DNA of 64,000 nucleotides from PALSA-1004 sp963829085 (GTDB lineage Bacteria; Pseudomonadota; Gammaproteobacteria; Burkholderiales; SG8-41), in contig CAWHHJ010000004.1 of NCBI GenBank assembly GCA_963829085.1, forward strand, positions 457,200 to 521,199, read 5' to 3'. The notes below the pieces were generated by a model, which worked only from the letters and a program-made list of their open reading frames with translations, was not told where the DNA came from and ran no database searches. A program made the translations under genes and the position numbers. The number at the start of each line of letters is the position of its first letter. The first letter of the stretch is position 1. This document shows, piece after piece, positions 44,068 to 52,667 of this stretch.

Positions 44068-45020
44068 GCGGCCTTCCCTTGAGCCGTGTCGCCCACGTAA
44101 CGCAGAAAAATGTTCTCGAGGGTGGGTTGCTGGCGTTCCAGCCTGTGCAGATCCCAACGGCTGGCCACCGCACGCGCGATGCGGGCCTCGACGCCTTCCT
44201 GGCGCATCCACCTGGCATTCGACGGTTTGTACCGCGTCGCTGTCCGGGCATTGCGTGCACGATGGCGCCGCGTACACCGTCGACGGCAAGCAGCGCCTCG
44301 CGCAGCGGCTCTGCCGGCGCAGTGATCTCCAGACGCACGCTGTTGGTTTGTTCCGAAGCTTTCTGCAGGCCGTCGGCGAGTCGATCGCGAGCAGCCGGCC
44401 CTGGTTGATGATCGCGACGCGCCGGCAGATCAGCGTCACTTCCGGGAGGATGTGGGTGCTCAGCAGCACGGCGTGATTCTCGCCGAATGCGCGGATCACC
44501 TCGCGCGTCTCCTGGATCTGTCCCGGGTCGAGCCCGGCCGTCGGCTCGTCGAGCAGCAGCACTTCCGGTTCGCCCAGCAGCGCCTGGGCCAGGCCGACTC
44601 GCTGCCGGTAGCCCTTCGATAGCTTGTAGATCTCGCGCCGCACGACGCTCTCCAGTCGGCACGCAGCTGATGACGCGGTCGAGATCTCGCGGAATCTGCA
44701 CGCGAGGGCACGCCCTTCACCTTGGCAACGAACCGCAGGTAGGTGGACACGTCGAGCACGTCGTAGAGCGGCGGCTGCTCCGGCAGGTAGCCGAGCTTGC
44801 GCGCGGCGTCCTCGTTCTGCGTCGCCATGTCGAAGCCGGCCACGGTCACGCGTCCCGAGGTGGCCGTCGTATAGCCGGCGATCATGCGCATGGTCGTGGT
44901 CTTGCCGGCGCCATTCGGCCCGAGGAAGCCGACGATCTCGCCCTTGCCGACCGTGAACGAGAGGTCGTGGATGATGGTCCTGGAGCCGTAGCGCTTGGAG
45001 ACGGATTCGAGTGCGATCAT
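44064..45020 (-). CDS. ABC transporter ATP-binding protein (GldA-like), frameshifted
   Basis: Nucleotide-binding subunit, first gene of the Gld-type operon; start MIALESVSKRYGSRTIIHDL. Walker A is GFLGPNGAGKTTTMRM (residue ~38), Q-loop GYLPEQPPLYD, ABC signature LSKGYRQRVGLAQALLG, Walker B EVLLLDEPTAGLDP and switch His STHIL. The C-terminal domain ends LENIFLRYVGDTAQGKAA, overlapping the permease start. Frameshifts occur near 44700, 44375 and further downstream, with no net change; the span corresponds to 318 residues. The operon start is 91 bases downstream of the terminator of the lactonase gene. Confidence 0.87.
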
Positions 45021-45059
45021 GTGAGACCAGCTGAGTTGAGTTGTTGCGCGGATAAATGA

Positions 45060-45084
45060 AGAGCCCCCCGCGAGGGGGGGCTCT
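45060..45084 (-). terminator. Intrinsic terminator after the lactonase-like gene
   Basis: A perfect 10-bp stem AGAGCCCCCC / GGGGGGCTCT with a 5-base loop, followed on the minus strand by TCATTT. It lies 27 bases beyond the stop of the hydrolase gene and upstream of the ABC operon on the same strand, so it separates the two transcription units. Confidence 0.85.
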
Positions 45085-45111
45085 CTCGAGACGAGGAACG
45101 AATCCTGGGAC

Positions 45112-45985
45112 TTACTTATACCACTTGTTGCCCTTGGCGGCGAACTGGTCCTGGTCGTGCGCCATGAAGATCTGGGCGCCTTCGAGATCGCGCATGAACT
45201 TGAGCCGGTTCAGCGAGTTGGTGTAGTCCTGCACGCTGTAGTTCAGGCCGGCCGGATAGCCGTCCAGGTTTTCCTGCATCCAGATCGCGTCTTGCGTGAT
45301 GATGATGGTCCCGCTGCTGGCGAGCTTGACCTTGACCGACTGGTGGCCCAGCGTGTGGCCCGGCGTGCTCAGGATCAGAACGCTGCCGTCGCCGAACAGG
45401 TCGTAGTCGCCGTCGAGCTCGAGGTAGTTGAAGTCACGCGCTGCCGTCAGATCGTCCATCACGAAGGTGCCCGGCGTGCTGCGGCCCTGGAACTTCTCCG
45501 GCCACCAGCCTTGGTACAGTTCCTTCTTCTGGATGACGTGGATCGCGTTCGGGAACATCGCGATGTTGCCGATGTGGTCCAGGTGGGTGTGCGAGGTGAT
45601 GACGACCTTGACCTTGTCGGCCGAGTACCCGAGCTTCTTCAGCTGCTCGTCGATGACGTCGTCGCGCTTCTGGCTGGGCTTGAGGAAGTCGCAGTTGCCT
45701 GCGGCCCAGTAGCTCTTGCAGTTGCCGTCCGAGATCGCGACGTTGTTCCCGGTGTCGAACACGACCAGGCCCTTCGGGTGGTCGATGATCCACATGCTGA
45801 CCGGGATGGTGATGTCGCGCTGCTTTTCCTTCGGAACCGTGGGGATCAGGCCGGTGATCGGGAATGGACCGAACATCCCGCTCGTGGTCCAGTACACACC
45901 TTTTACCGTCTGCGCCGATGCCACTGCCGAGCCGGCAAGGCATAGCCACGCCGACCAGGTGCGCGGCAATACCTGACTTTTTCAT
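45112..45985 (-). CDS. Secreted N-acyl-homoserine-lactonase-like metallo-hydrolase, frameshifted near its start
   Basis: Metallo-beta-lactamase-fold protein resembling AiiA/AttM-type lactonases. The zinc motif is SHTHLDHIGN (HxHxDH), with a downstream metal-binding His in STPGHTLGHQS and an Asp/His later (TQDAIW, MAHDQDQF). DHPKGLVVFDTGNN is the usual lead-in to the fold. The start MKKSGIAA, preceded by AGGAGAT, lies in another frame: one extra base near 45960 separates it from TWSAWLCLAGSAVASAQ, together forming a signal peptide. The corrected length is 290 residues. An exported lactonase could degrade acyl-homoserine lactones or other lactones; the activity is inferred from the family only. 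Own terminator downstream. Confidence 0.83.
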
Positions 45986-46483
45986 TGGTTGATCTCCTCT
46001 CCTCATGATGGGTCTTGACGCACTCACGTGCATGACGGATTCTTCTGTCTGAGCTGTGATCACCCGCCTACTGACCCGACCGCGATTTCCAAGATTCTCC
46101 GGACAACATGGCCACGCATGCGTTGCGAGCTCGACGGAGCTCCAACTGCCGCGTGGGCCGATCGAACATCGGCGACCGTAGACCGCCACCGCTCGCAAGG
46201 CTATGGGCACGAGCGCCAGCAGAAGTATAGGAGATTCGACTACAGTTGTGGTAGCAGTGCCAGGAGCCGTCACTTATGCCCGCAATTTTGTAATGCAGGA
46301 ACGAGAGTTGCAGCGTTGGCAGCATCGACCATGAGCGACGCGGCATTTGAGTACGGGAGGCTGTGCGCAAGTGCAAGTGAGCCTGGGTAGGTCAAGGCTG
46401 ATGGGATTTCAGCTTGCCTCGCCGGGCTCCAGCTATGGTATAAAACTCGGCTTTTCGAACATTTCCGATGGGATGAGGCATTT
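45986..46483. other. Intergenic region upstream of rpmB
   Basis: Nearly 500 bases between the divergent lactonase and rpmB genes. Open frames of 100-120 codons on both strands show no recognisable domain, and their composition resembles non-coding DNA. A possible rpmB promoter is TTGCCT (46413) with TATAAA (46438) at 19-base spacing, or TATGGT as an alternative -10. Nothing else is recognised. Confidence 0.4.
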
Positions 46484-46720
46484 ATGGCCCGAGTATGTCA
46501 GGTAACCGGCAAGAAGCCAGCGAACGGCAATCACGTTTCACACGCGAACAATAAGACCCGCCGCCGCTTCTTGCCCAATCTGCAGTCCAAGCGCTTCTGG
46601 GTGGAAAGCGAGAACCGCTGGGTGCGCCTGCGCGTGAGCCACGCGGGGTTGCGCACCATCGACAAGAAGGGCATCGACGTCATCCTGGCTGAGATGCGCG
46701 CTTCGGGCGTGAAGGTATAG
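46484..46720 (+). CDS. rpmB: 50S ribosomal protein L28
   Basis: Small large-subunit protein, 78 residues, intact and of standard length. Starts MARVCQVTGKKPANGNHVSH and contains NNKTRRRFLPNLQSKRFW, the family signature; ends MRASGVKV. GATGAGG lies just upstream of the ATG. Followed by rpmG after 53 bases, the usual proteobacterial pair. Confidence 0.98.
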   Translation: MARVCQVTGKKPANGNHVSHANNKTRRRFLPNLQSKRFWVESENRWVRLRVSHAGLRTIDKKGIDVILAEMRASGVKV

Positions 46721-46773
46721 ACTTCGCGTTCTAGAGTCTGCGTCCGCCGATATCGCTAACGGAGTTGCAAGCC

Positions 46774-46929
46774 ATGAGAGAGAAGATCAAGCTCGAATCC
46801 ACGGCCGGGACCGGCCATTTCTATACCACGACCAAGAACAAGCGCACCACGCCCGATAAGATGGAGATCAAGAAGTTCGATCCCGTCGCGCGCAAGCACG
46901 TCATCTACAAGGAAACCAAACTCAAGTAA
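46774..46929 (+). CDS. rpmG: 50S ribosomal protein L33
   Basis: 51-residue ribosomal protein: MREKIKLESTAGTGHFYTTT, then KNKRTTPDKMEIKKFDPVAR and a C-terminal KHVIYKETKLK. It lacks the zinc-binding cysteine pairs of the C+ type, so it is the zinc-independent form common in proteobacteria. Too short to be noticed easily but certain by sequence and by its place after rpmB. Confidence 0.97.
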   Translation: MREKIKLESTAGTGHFYTTTKNKRTTPDKMEIKKFDPVARKHVIYKETKLK

Positions 46930-47000
46930 GGCTCAAGAAGTCTGCGCTGGAGCAAATCCGCCGCTTGCTCGGGGAAACAAGAGCCGTTGGAGAAAAGAAA

Positions 47001-47024
47001 AGGGCCTGCGACATCGCAGGCCCT
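47001..47024. terminator. Bidirectional intrinsic terminator
   Basis: The palindrome AGGGCCTGCG-acat-CGCAGGCCCT is followed by TTCGTTTT on the plus strand (end of rpmBG) and by TTTTCTTTTC on the minus strand (end of the desaturase gene). Stem strength and T-rich tracts on both sides support termination in both directions between these convergent genes. Confidence 0.9.
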
Positions 47025-47046
47025 TTCGTTTTGGTCAGGCTCTCGC

Positions 47047-48234
47047 TCAAGCCGTAGCGTAACGGCGCAGCGTTTGCGAGAACTTGGCGAGCTGGACGAT
47101 CTCGCTCTTTTCCGCGCGATGGCACCAGTCTTCCAATTGGTGCAGCAGCTGTTCTTTGGAAGCGGTCGAGCGCGCCCACACGGCGGATAGCTCCTGCCGC
47201 ATCGCGTAGACCGTCTCCAGCACCTTGCTGGTCTTCATGACCTGCTCCAGGCGCTCGCGTTCTTCTGCCCGCAGATCCTTGGCATCGCGATGCAGCCAGC
47301 GCTTGAGCGAGCGGCCATCCACCGCATGACCGGCGGTCTTCAGACGCTCACGCTCTTCGGCCAGCGTGGCCTTCAGCGTACGTGCGTAGCGCTGCACCAC
47401 ATCGTAGCGGTGCGTGATCACAGCCTGCAGCGTCTGCAGATCGCAGCGCGCTTTGTCCATGTCGAAGCGGATCTTCGGGGCCAGCTTCTTCACTTGTGCG
47501 AGCCCAAGCGCCTGCATCGCGCTGATGTACATCCAGCCGATGTCGAACTCGAACCACTTGCTCGACAGGCGGGCGGACGACGCATAGGCGTGGTGATTGT
47601 TGTGCAGCTCTTCGCCGCCGATGAGGATGCCCCACGGCACGATGTTCGTGCTCGCATCTTCGGGCTGGAAGTTGCGGTAACCGGTGTGGTGGCCCAGGCC
47701 GTTGATCACGCCGGCGGCGAACACGGGAATCCAGGCCATCTGCACGGCCCAGATCGCAAGGCCGGCAAAGCCGAACAGCACCAGGTCGATCACCATCATC
47801 AGGGCGACACCCATCACACTGTGCTGGGAGTAGACGTTGCGCTCGATCCAGTCGTCGGGCGTGCCGTGCCCGTACTTGGCGATCGCATCCGCATCGGCTG
47901 CGCCGATGCGATAGAGCTCGGTGCCTTCGAGCAGGACTTTGCGCAACCCCATCACCTGCGGGCTGTGCGGATCGTCCGGCGTCTCGCATTTGGCGTGATG
48001 CTTGCGATGAACCGCCGCCCACTCCTTGGTGACCATGCCGGTGGTGAGCCACAGCCAGAGCCGGAAGAAATGGCTCACGACGGGATGCAGCTCGAGCGCA
48101 CGATGCGCCTGATAGCGGTGCAGATAGATAGTGACGGCGGCAATCGTCACGTGGGTGAGCGCAAGCGCCACAACTACGTAGCCCCACCAGGGCAAATGCA
48201 CCAGGCCGGAGGTCAGCTCGAAGATCAAATCCAT
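47047..48234 (-). CDS. Membrane fatty acid desaturase (acyl-CoA delta-9 type)
   Basis: Di-iron integral-membrane desaturase, intact, 395 residues. The three histidine boxes are present: HRYQAH (residues ~39-44), HRKHH (~76-80) and HNNHH (~214-218), with an extra GLGHH. Four membrane helices surround them (WGYVVVALALTHVTIAAV near the start, VMGVALMMVIDLVLFGFAGL around 145). The C-terminal ~130 residues form a long helical extension rich in charged residues that is typical of the bacterial DesC-like group. It would introduce a double bond into saturated acyl chains, adjusting membrane fluidity. Monocistronic, with its own terminator. Confidence 0.94.
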   Translation of the reverse strand: MDLIFELTSGLVHLPWWGYVVVALALTHVTIAAVTIYLHRYQAHRALELHPVVSHFFRLWLWLTTGMVTKEWAAVHRKHHAKCETPDDPHSPQVMGLRKVLLEGTELYRIGAADADAIAKYGHGTPDDWIERNVYSQHSVMGVALMMVIDLVLFGFAGLAIWAVQMAWIPVFAAGVINGLGHHTGYRNFQPEDASTNIVPWGILIGGEELHNNHHAYASSARLSSKWFEFDIGWMYISAMQALGLAQVKKLAPKIRFDMDKARCDLQTLQAVITHRYDVVQRYARTLKATLAEERERLKTAGHAVDGRSLKRWLHRDAKDLRAEERERLEQVMKTSKVLETVYAMRQELSAVWARSTASKEQLLHQLEDWCHRAEKSEIVQLAKFSQTLRRYATA

Positions 48235-48437
48235 AGAAGAGTGAAGTGGTTAGGTCCAGGATGAAGCGGTTAGGAGGAGGTACGCGCCAGCCCCAGGAAA
48301 CGGCGCCTGAAGTACAAATCTTCGGCGTTCGGCGCGAAAGCTTGAGCGCTTAATATGGGGTAGCATCGTCCGCGTATCAACTTAAAATTTCGCAATTCTT
48401 GCGCGTTTTGCCACTGCTTGCAGCAACACTTCGTAAG

Positions 48438-49818
48438 TCACGGGGCGCAATGAGGAAAATTCGAGCTTCCCGGAGCGCGTCGCACTGGCTCAAGGGCGGA
48501 CTTTGCCGCGCCGCCGTCGATGATACGGATTTCGCGCTGCGGGAACGGAATCGCGATGCCGCTCGCCGAAAAGCTCTTCAACAAGGCACGATTGAGATCG
48601 GAGCGCAGATTGCCCTTGCCGGCCTCCGGATCGGTGATCCACGCGTAGAGCTCGAGATCGATGCCGCTGTCGGCGAAACCCTTGAGGATGGCGACCGGCG
48701 CGGGATCGCTCAACACGCGCGAGTGCGCGCGGGCGGCCGTCCTCCATGAGCTCGAGTGCCAGCTCGACGTCGCTCTGATAGCTCACCTGAATCGGAATCT
48801 CGACCCGCACCCGGCGATCGGTGTAGGAATGATTGATCACCATCGAAGTGATGACGTGCTCGTTGGGAATGATCGCCTCGGTGCCGTCCTGTCCCTTGAG
48901 CACCAGATAGCGCGCGGTCAGGCGCGTCACTTCGCCGTAGTAGCCGTCGATCGTCACCAGCGCGCCCAGGCCGACCGAGCGATCGAGCAGCAGCGCGAAG
49001 CCGGCCAGATAGTTGGCGGCGATCTTTTGCAGACCGAAGCCGATGCCCACGCCGATCGCACCGGAGAATACCGACAAGACGGTGACGTCGATGCCTACGG
49101 CAGGCAAAGCCACCAGGATTGCGAGCACCACCAGCACTATTTTGGCGAGCTTGGACAACACCACGCGCAAGTTCAGGTCGAGCGCGCGCGCAGCCATCAG
49201 ACGCGCTTCGAGCAGCTTGCCGGCCCACAGCGCGATCAGCACCGTGATCGCCACCGAGGCGATCGCCTGAACCACGTTCAGCAGGGAGATGCGCTGCTTG
49301 CCGATGCGGAAAGCGAAGCCATCCATCAGCGCGACGAGCTCGGCGAGCGCGCCGGTCAGGTACAGCGCCAGGCCGATCCAGACTGCCCACGTGAGGGTGC
49401 GCTCCCACGTGCGCAGCACGGTGCTCGGCGAGAACACGTGGTGCAGCACGTACATCACGACGCGCACCAGCAACAGCGAGGACAGCAGCGGAATCGCGAC
49501 ATTCAACAGCGCGACCTCGGGCTGGCGGTAGCGCAGTACCGCACGCGCCACAGCGACGAGGATCAACGCGCAGAGCGGAAACAGCACGCGGCTCACGCCG
49601 CGCAGGCCGATCTTGACTGCCATGCCTTGCTCGGGACGATCCTCCGCGGGCTGGGCGCCGATGCGCGCCCGCACCCAGCGCGCCGCCCACCACGCGAGCG
49701 CGAGGCACAGCAGGAGGGCGCCCACCTGCCACAGGAAGTTGCTGCTGTGCACGTCGGCGAGCAGATCGACCATCAGCCGACGGATCTCGATTTCGCCTTG
49801 TCTGGTTTCAGGGTCCAT
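48438..49818 (-). CDS. MscS-family mechanosensitive channel, frameshifted
   Basis: Small-conductance mechanosensitive channel-like protein, 459 residues when corrected. Several N-terminal helices (WQVGALLLCLALAWWAARWV, SRVLFPLCALILVAVARAVL) precede the pore-lining helix region AVGIDVTVLSVFSGAIGVGI with GFGLQKIAANYLAG, the conserved MscS core. The beta domain follows (LLDRSVGLGALVTIDGYYGE, GTEAIIPNEHVITSMV). An extra base near 48735 breaks the frame before LSDPAPVAILKGFADSGIDL; the remaining cytoplasmic domain ends in another frame. The start MDPETRQGEIEIRRLMVD was chosen over one 13 codons upstream. Probably acts as an osmotic safety valve. Confidence 0.9.
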
Positions 49819-49825
49819 TGAATGC

Positions 49826-50022
49826 CGTGATTCGTGATTCGTGATCGTGATTCGCAAATCGCTTATGCCCGGGCCGCAGGCGATCTAGCGCGTGAATATG
49901 CGACGAGCACGCTCTTTGCACGGGCAAACGAGCGCGACTCATCACGTGAAGGTGATAGCAGCCCGTCTGCACTCTCGTCTTGTTTTTCTCTGCGTCCTCT
50001 GCGCTCTCTGCGCCTCTGCGTT
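49826..50022. repeat. Short intergenic repeats (ATTCGTG and CTCTGCG types)
   Basis: Two simple repeats occupy the gap between MscS and the methyltransferase gene. At 49829-49856 the unit GTGATTC recurs four times with small variation. At 49985-50018 a unit like CTCTGCG recurs in TCTCTGCGTCCTCTGCGCTC and then CTCTGCGCCTCTGCGTT. The second type resembles the repeat at 61.3 kb in inverse form and similar tracts between genes in many proteobacteria. No gene is recognised here. Confidence 0.6.
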
Positions 50023-50037
50023 GGCAGTTGCCGTAAG

Positions 50038-51294
50038 CTACGCATCGCGCTCCATCACCGCAGCGAAAAACCCATCCATCCCATGCGTATGCGGAAACAC
50101 GCGAAAGTACGGTCCGGTGTCGAGCTCGATGTTCTGGCCGCGCAGCACGTCGTGCGCGGGGACGAGCGCGAAGGCCGGATTGCGGCCGAGGAACTGCTCT
50201 ACGATCTGTTCGTTCTCCTCGCGCAACAGGCTGCAAGTCGCATAGACCAACCGCCCGCCGGACTTCAGCAGACGCGCGGCGGATTGCAGAATCGCCTCCT
50301 GCTTGCGCGCCATCTGCGCGATGCTCTCGGCATTGTGCCGCCATTTGAGATCGGGATTGCGGCGCAGCGTGCCGAACCCGCTGCATGGCGCGTCGACCAG
50401 CACGCGATCGATCTTGCCATCCAGCCGCCGAATGCGCGCATCGGTCTCGCTGTCGATCTGCTGCGGATGGATGTTCGACAAGCCGGAGCGTTTGAGCCGG
50501 ACTTTCAAGTTCGCCAGGCGCCGCTCCGAGGTATCGAACGCGTACAACCGCCCCTCGGAGTGCATCATGGCGCCGAGCGCGAGCGTCTTGCCGCCGGCGC
50601 CGGCGCAGAAATCCACCACCATCTGCCGGCGCCGCGGGGCCACCAGGTAGGTCAGCAGCTGACTGCCTTGATCCTGAACTTCGACTTTGCCGCTCAGAAA
50701 CAGCGGATGTTTTTGCAGCGCGGGCTTGCTCTGCAGCCGAATGCCGATCGGCGACAAGATCGTCGCGCTGCCGCCGAGACCATCCTGAGCGAGCTGCGCC
50801 AACACTTCATCTCGCGATGCGAGCTGCGTGTTGACGCGCAGATCGAGCGGAGCCTGCTGCAGCAGACCGCGCGCCAGGCGCTCCAGCTCTTCGGCACCAT
50901 ACTGCTCGAGCAAGCGTTCCCACAGCCAGTCAGGCAGGCTGAAGCGCACGGCCGGTGGCAGCTCCGTCTGCGCCTGAGTGCGCAGCGCGGTGAGCCAGGT
51001 TTCCTCATCGCCGCGCAGAAGCGGCGCGAGCTCGCGCACGCTCATGCCGAAGGCGACGACGAGGCTGCCGAGTGCAAGCCGGCGTGCGGAGCGTTGCGCG
51101 CCGAGCTGTTCCAGCAGGCGCATGTGCCGCAGTACCGCGAACGCCACCTCCGCGACGAAGGCGCGGTCGTGCTGGCCGAGCAGAGCATGCTCGCGGAAGA
51201 AGCGCTTGAGCGTGCTGTCGGCGGGGCCGGTGAATGAGAGCAGAGCCTGCAACGCGGCGACGGCCGCGTCGAGGCGGGACTTATTGGGTTGCAT
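50038..51294 (-). CDS. RsmB/NOP-family RNA (cytosine-5)-methyltransferase
   Basis: S-adenosylmethionine-dependent rRNA or tRNA m5C methyltransferase. Intact, 418 residues. An N-terminal NusB-like helical region (~1-130) precedes the Rossmann domain with DFCAGAGGKTLALGAMM (SAM motif I). The two catalytic cysteines are in DAPCSGFGTLRRNPD (motif IV) and VYATCSLLREENEQ (motif VI), as the family requires. The overall form resembles RsmB, but specificity for 16S rRNA C967 cannot be proven from sequence, so no symbol is given. It lies just downstream of the DUF3108-purN-purM operon on the same strand. Confidence 0.92.
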   Translation of the reverse strand: MQPNKSRLDAAVAALQALLSFTGPADSTLKRFFREHALLGQHDRAFVAEVAFAVLRHMRLLEQLGAQRSARRLALGSLVVAFGMSVRELAPLLRGDEETWLTALRTQAQTELPPAVRFSLPDWLWERLLEQYGAEELERLARGLLQQAPLDLRVNTQLASRDEVLAQLAQDGLGGSATILSPIGIRLQSKPALQKHPLFLSGKVEVQDQGSQLLTYLVAPRRRQMVVDFCAGAGGKTLALGAMMHSEGRLYAFDTSERRLANLKVRLKRSGLSNIHPQQIDSETDARIRRLDGKIDRVLVDAPCSGFGTLRRNPDLKWRHNAESIAQMARKQEAILQSAARLLKSGGRLVYATCSLLREENEQIVEQFLGRNPAFALVPAHDVLRGQNIELDTGPYFRVFPHTHGMDGFFAAVMERDA

Positions 51295-51310
51295 GCTGTG
51301 TTTCGCCGCG

Positions 51311-52028
51311 CTAACGCGGCGGCGAAGTGTTGATCGCTTCGACCAGCGAGTCGAACGCGGTGCCGTCTTTTTCCGTGTAGCGGATGCGCACCGGCAGATA
51401 GTGGCGCTCGGTCGCGAGCCACACGTCGAAGGCGCGCTTGTCGTCGCCCTCCAGCACTTTTTTCACGTGCAGCGTCGCGATGTCGCCGATGACGGTGTTG
51501 AGCGTCTCGCGCCCGACGATCGCATAGCGATAGCTCGTGACACGCCTGCCGTCGGTGAGATTGATGTTGAGCTCCTTGTCGCCGGGCTGTGACGAATGCG
51601 AAGTTCCAGGCGAAGCTGGTGGCGTCCCAGGTGCTGGGGGGCAGCGGCACCGTCTGCTTGGTCTCGTCGCCGTCGGCGAGCTGGACCTGGTTGGTTTCCC
51701 AGTCGAACGTCGCAGAGCGCTTCACTTTGTCGTTGCGCGACTCGACGAAGGTACGCGGCTTGAGACCCTCGGGCGTGATGCGGCCCTTGGCCTCGCGCCG
51801 GATGTTGAGTTGATAGAGCATCGCCGCTATGCCGGAGGTCTTGGATTCGCTCACCACCGAATACGTCTTGCCGTCGTGCTGGAAGGTGTCCAGCCCTTCG
51901 CCGATCTTCATCGAGCCCATCGACACGCGGTACTTGATCTCGACGTGCGTCGGGACCGAAGCCGCGCGCACCGCCGCGCCGCCTATCAGGAATACCGCAC
52001 CGAGCGCGAATACAGTCAGCTTTGTCAT
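51311..52028 (-). CDS. DUF3108 domain secreted protein, frameshifted
   Basis: Exported protein of unknown function (DUF3108), 238 residues corrected. Signal peptide MTKLTVFALGAVFLIGGAAV, then PTHVEIKYRVSMGSMKIGEG, YSVVSESKTSGIAAMLYQLN and PRTFVESRNDKVKRSATFDW, the recognisable family pattern. One extra base near 51590 shifts the frame after WNFAFVT; the tail reads GDKELNINLTDGRRV ... LVEAINTSPPR in the next frame. Its ATG overlaps the purN stop (ATGA), so it is translationally coupled to purN, a conserved betaproteobacterial arrangement. Confidence 0.86.
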
Positions 52029-52661
52029 GAGGGCACCGGAGAGACCATCGAAGTCGGCACCGGCGCTGCGCCGGCGAGCAGCACGCGATCTGCGCTCACG
52101 TGCAAGCGTCCCTCGATGAACCAGCGCACCGCTTGCGGCAGGATCACATGCTCCTGCTCGAGGACGCGCGCGGCCAGAGACTCCTCGGTATCTTGCGGGA
52201 GCACCGGCACCGCCGCCTGGGCGATGATCGGACCATGATCGAGCCGCGGCGTGACGAAATGAACGGTGCAGCCATGGATCTTCACGCCTTCCGCCAAAGC
52301 GCGCCGATGCGTATGTACGCCGGGAAATGCCGGCAGCAGCGAGGGATGAATATTGATCAGGCGGCCCGGGAAACGTTCCAGAAATCCGTTCGCCCAGAAT
52401 GCGCATGAAACCCGCGAGCACGATGAGATCGGGTTCTCGGCGTGCGACGGCGTCGCCCAGCGCCGCGTCGAAAGCGGCGCGCTCGGCGAAGCGCGCATGG
52501 CTCACCACCTCGGTGTCGACGCCATGCCGCGCGGCGATCGCCAGCCCAGCCGCATCGGGCTGATTGCTGATCACAGCACTCATCTGTGCCGGCAGGCGCG
52601 CCTGCAGCAACGCCTGCATGTTGCTGCCGCGGCCGGAAATCAAGATGACGATGCGTTGCAT
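52025..52661 (-). CDS. purN: Phosphoribosylglycinamide formyltransferase, frameshifted
   Basis: Third step of purine synthesis: formylates GAR using 10-formyl-tetrahydrofolate. MQRIVILISGRGSNMQALLQ starts the nucleotide-binding fold; the catalytic residues are in INIHPSLLPAFPGVHTHRRA (Asn, His) and VHFVTPRLDHGPIIAQAAVP (Asp). One extra base near 52388 separates LGERISGTF from FPGRLINIHPS. The corrected length is 211 residues, normal. It follows purM by six bases. The enzyme is required for purine prototrophy, so the break is probably a sequence error. Confidence 0.95.
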
Positions 52662-52667
52662 GGGCTC

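Noticed and set aside
46028..46390. 120-codon frame between the lactonase-like gene and rpmB
   Set aside because: No domain, no good ribosome-binding site, atypical composition; treated as intergenic.
48661..49821. 386-codon plus-strand open frame
   Set aside because: Runs opposite to the MscS gene; its His/Gln/Arg-rich composition is typical of a high-GC shadow frame.
49834..51237. 467-codon plus-strand open frame
   Set aside because: Antisense to the intact RsmB-like methyltransferase, which carries full catalytic motifs.
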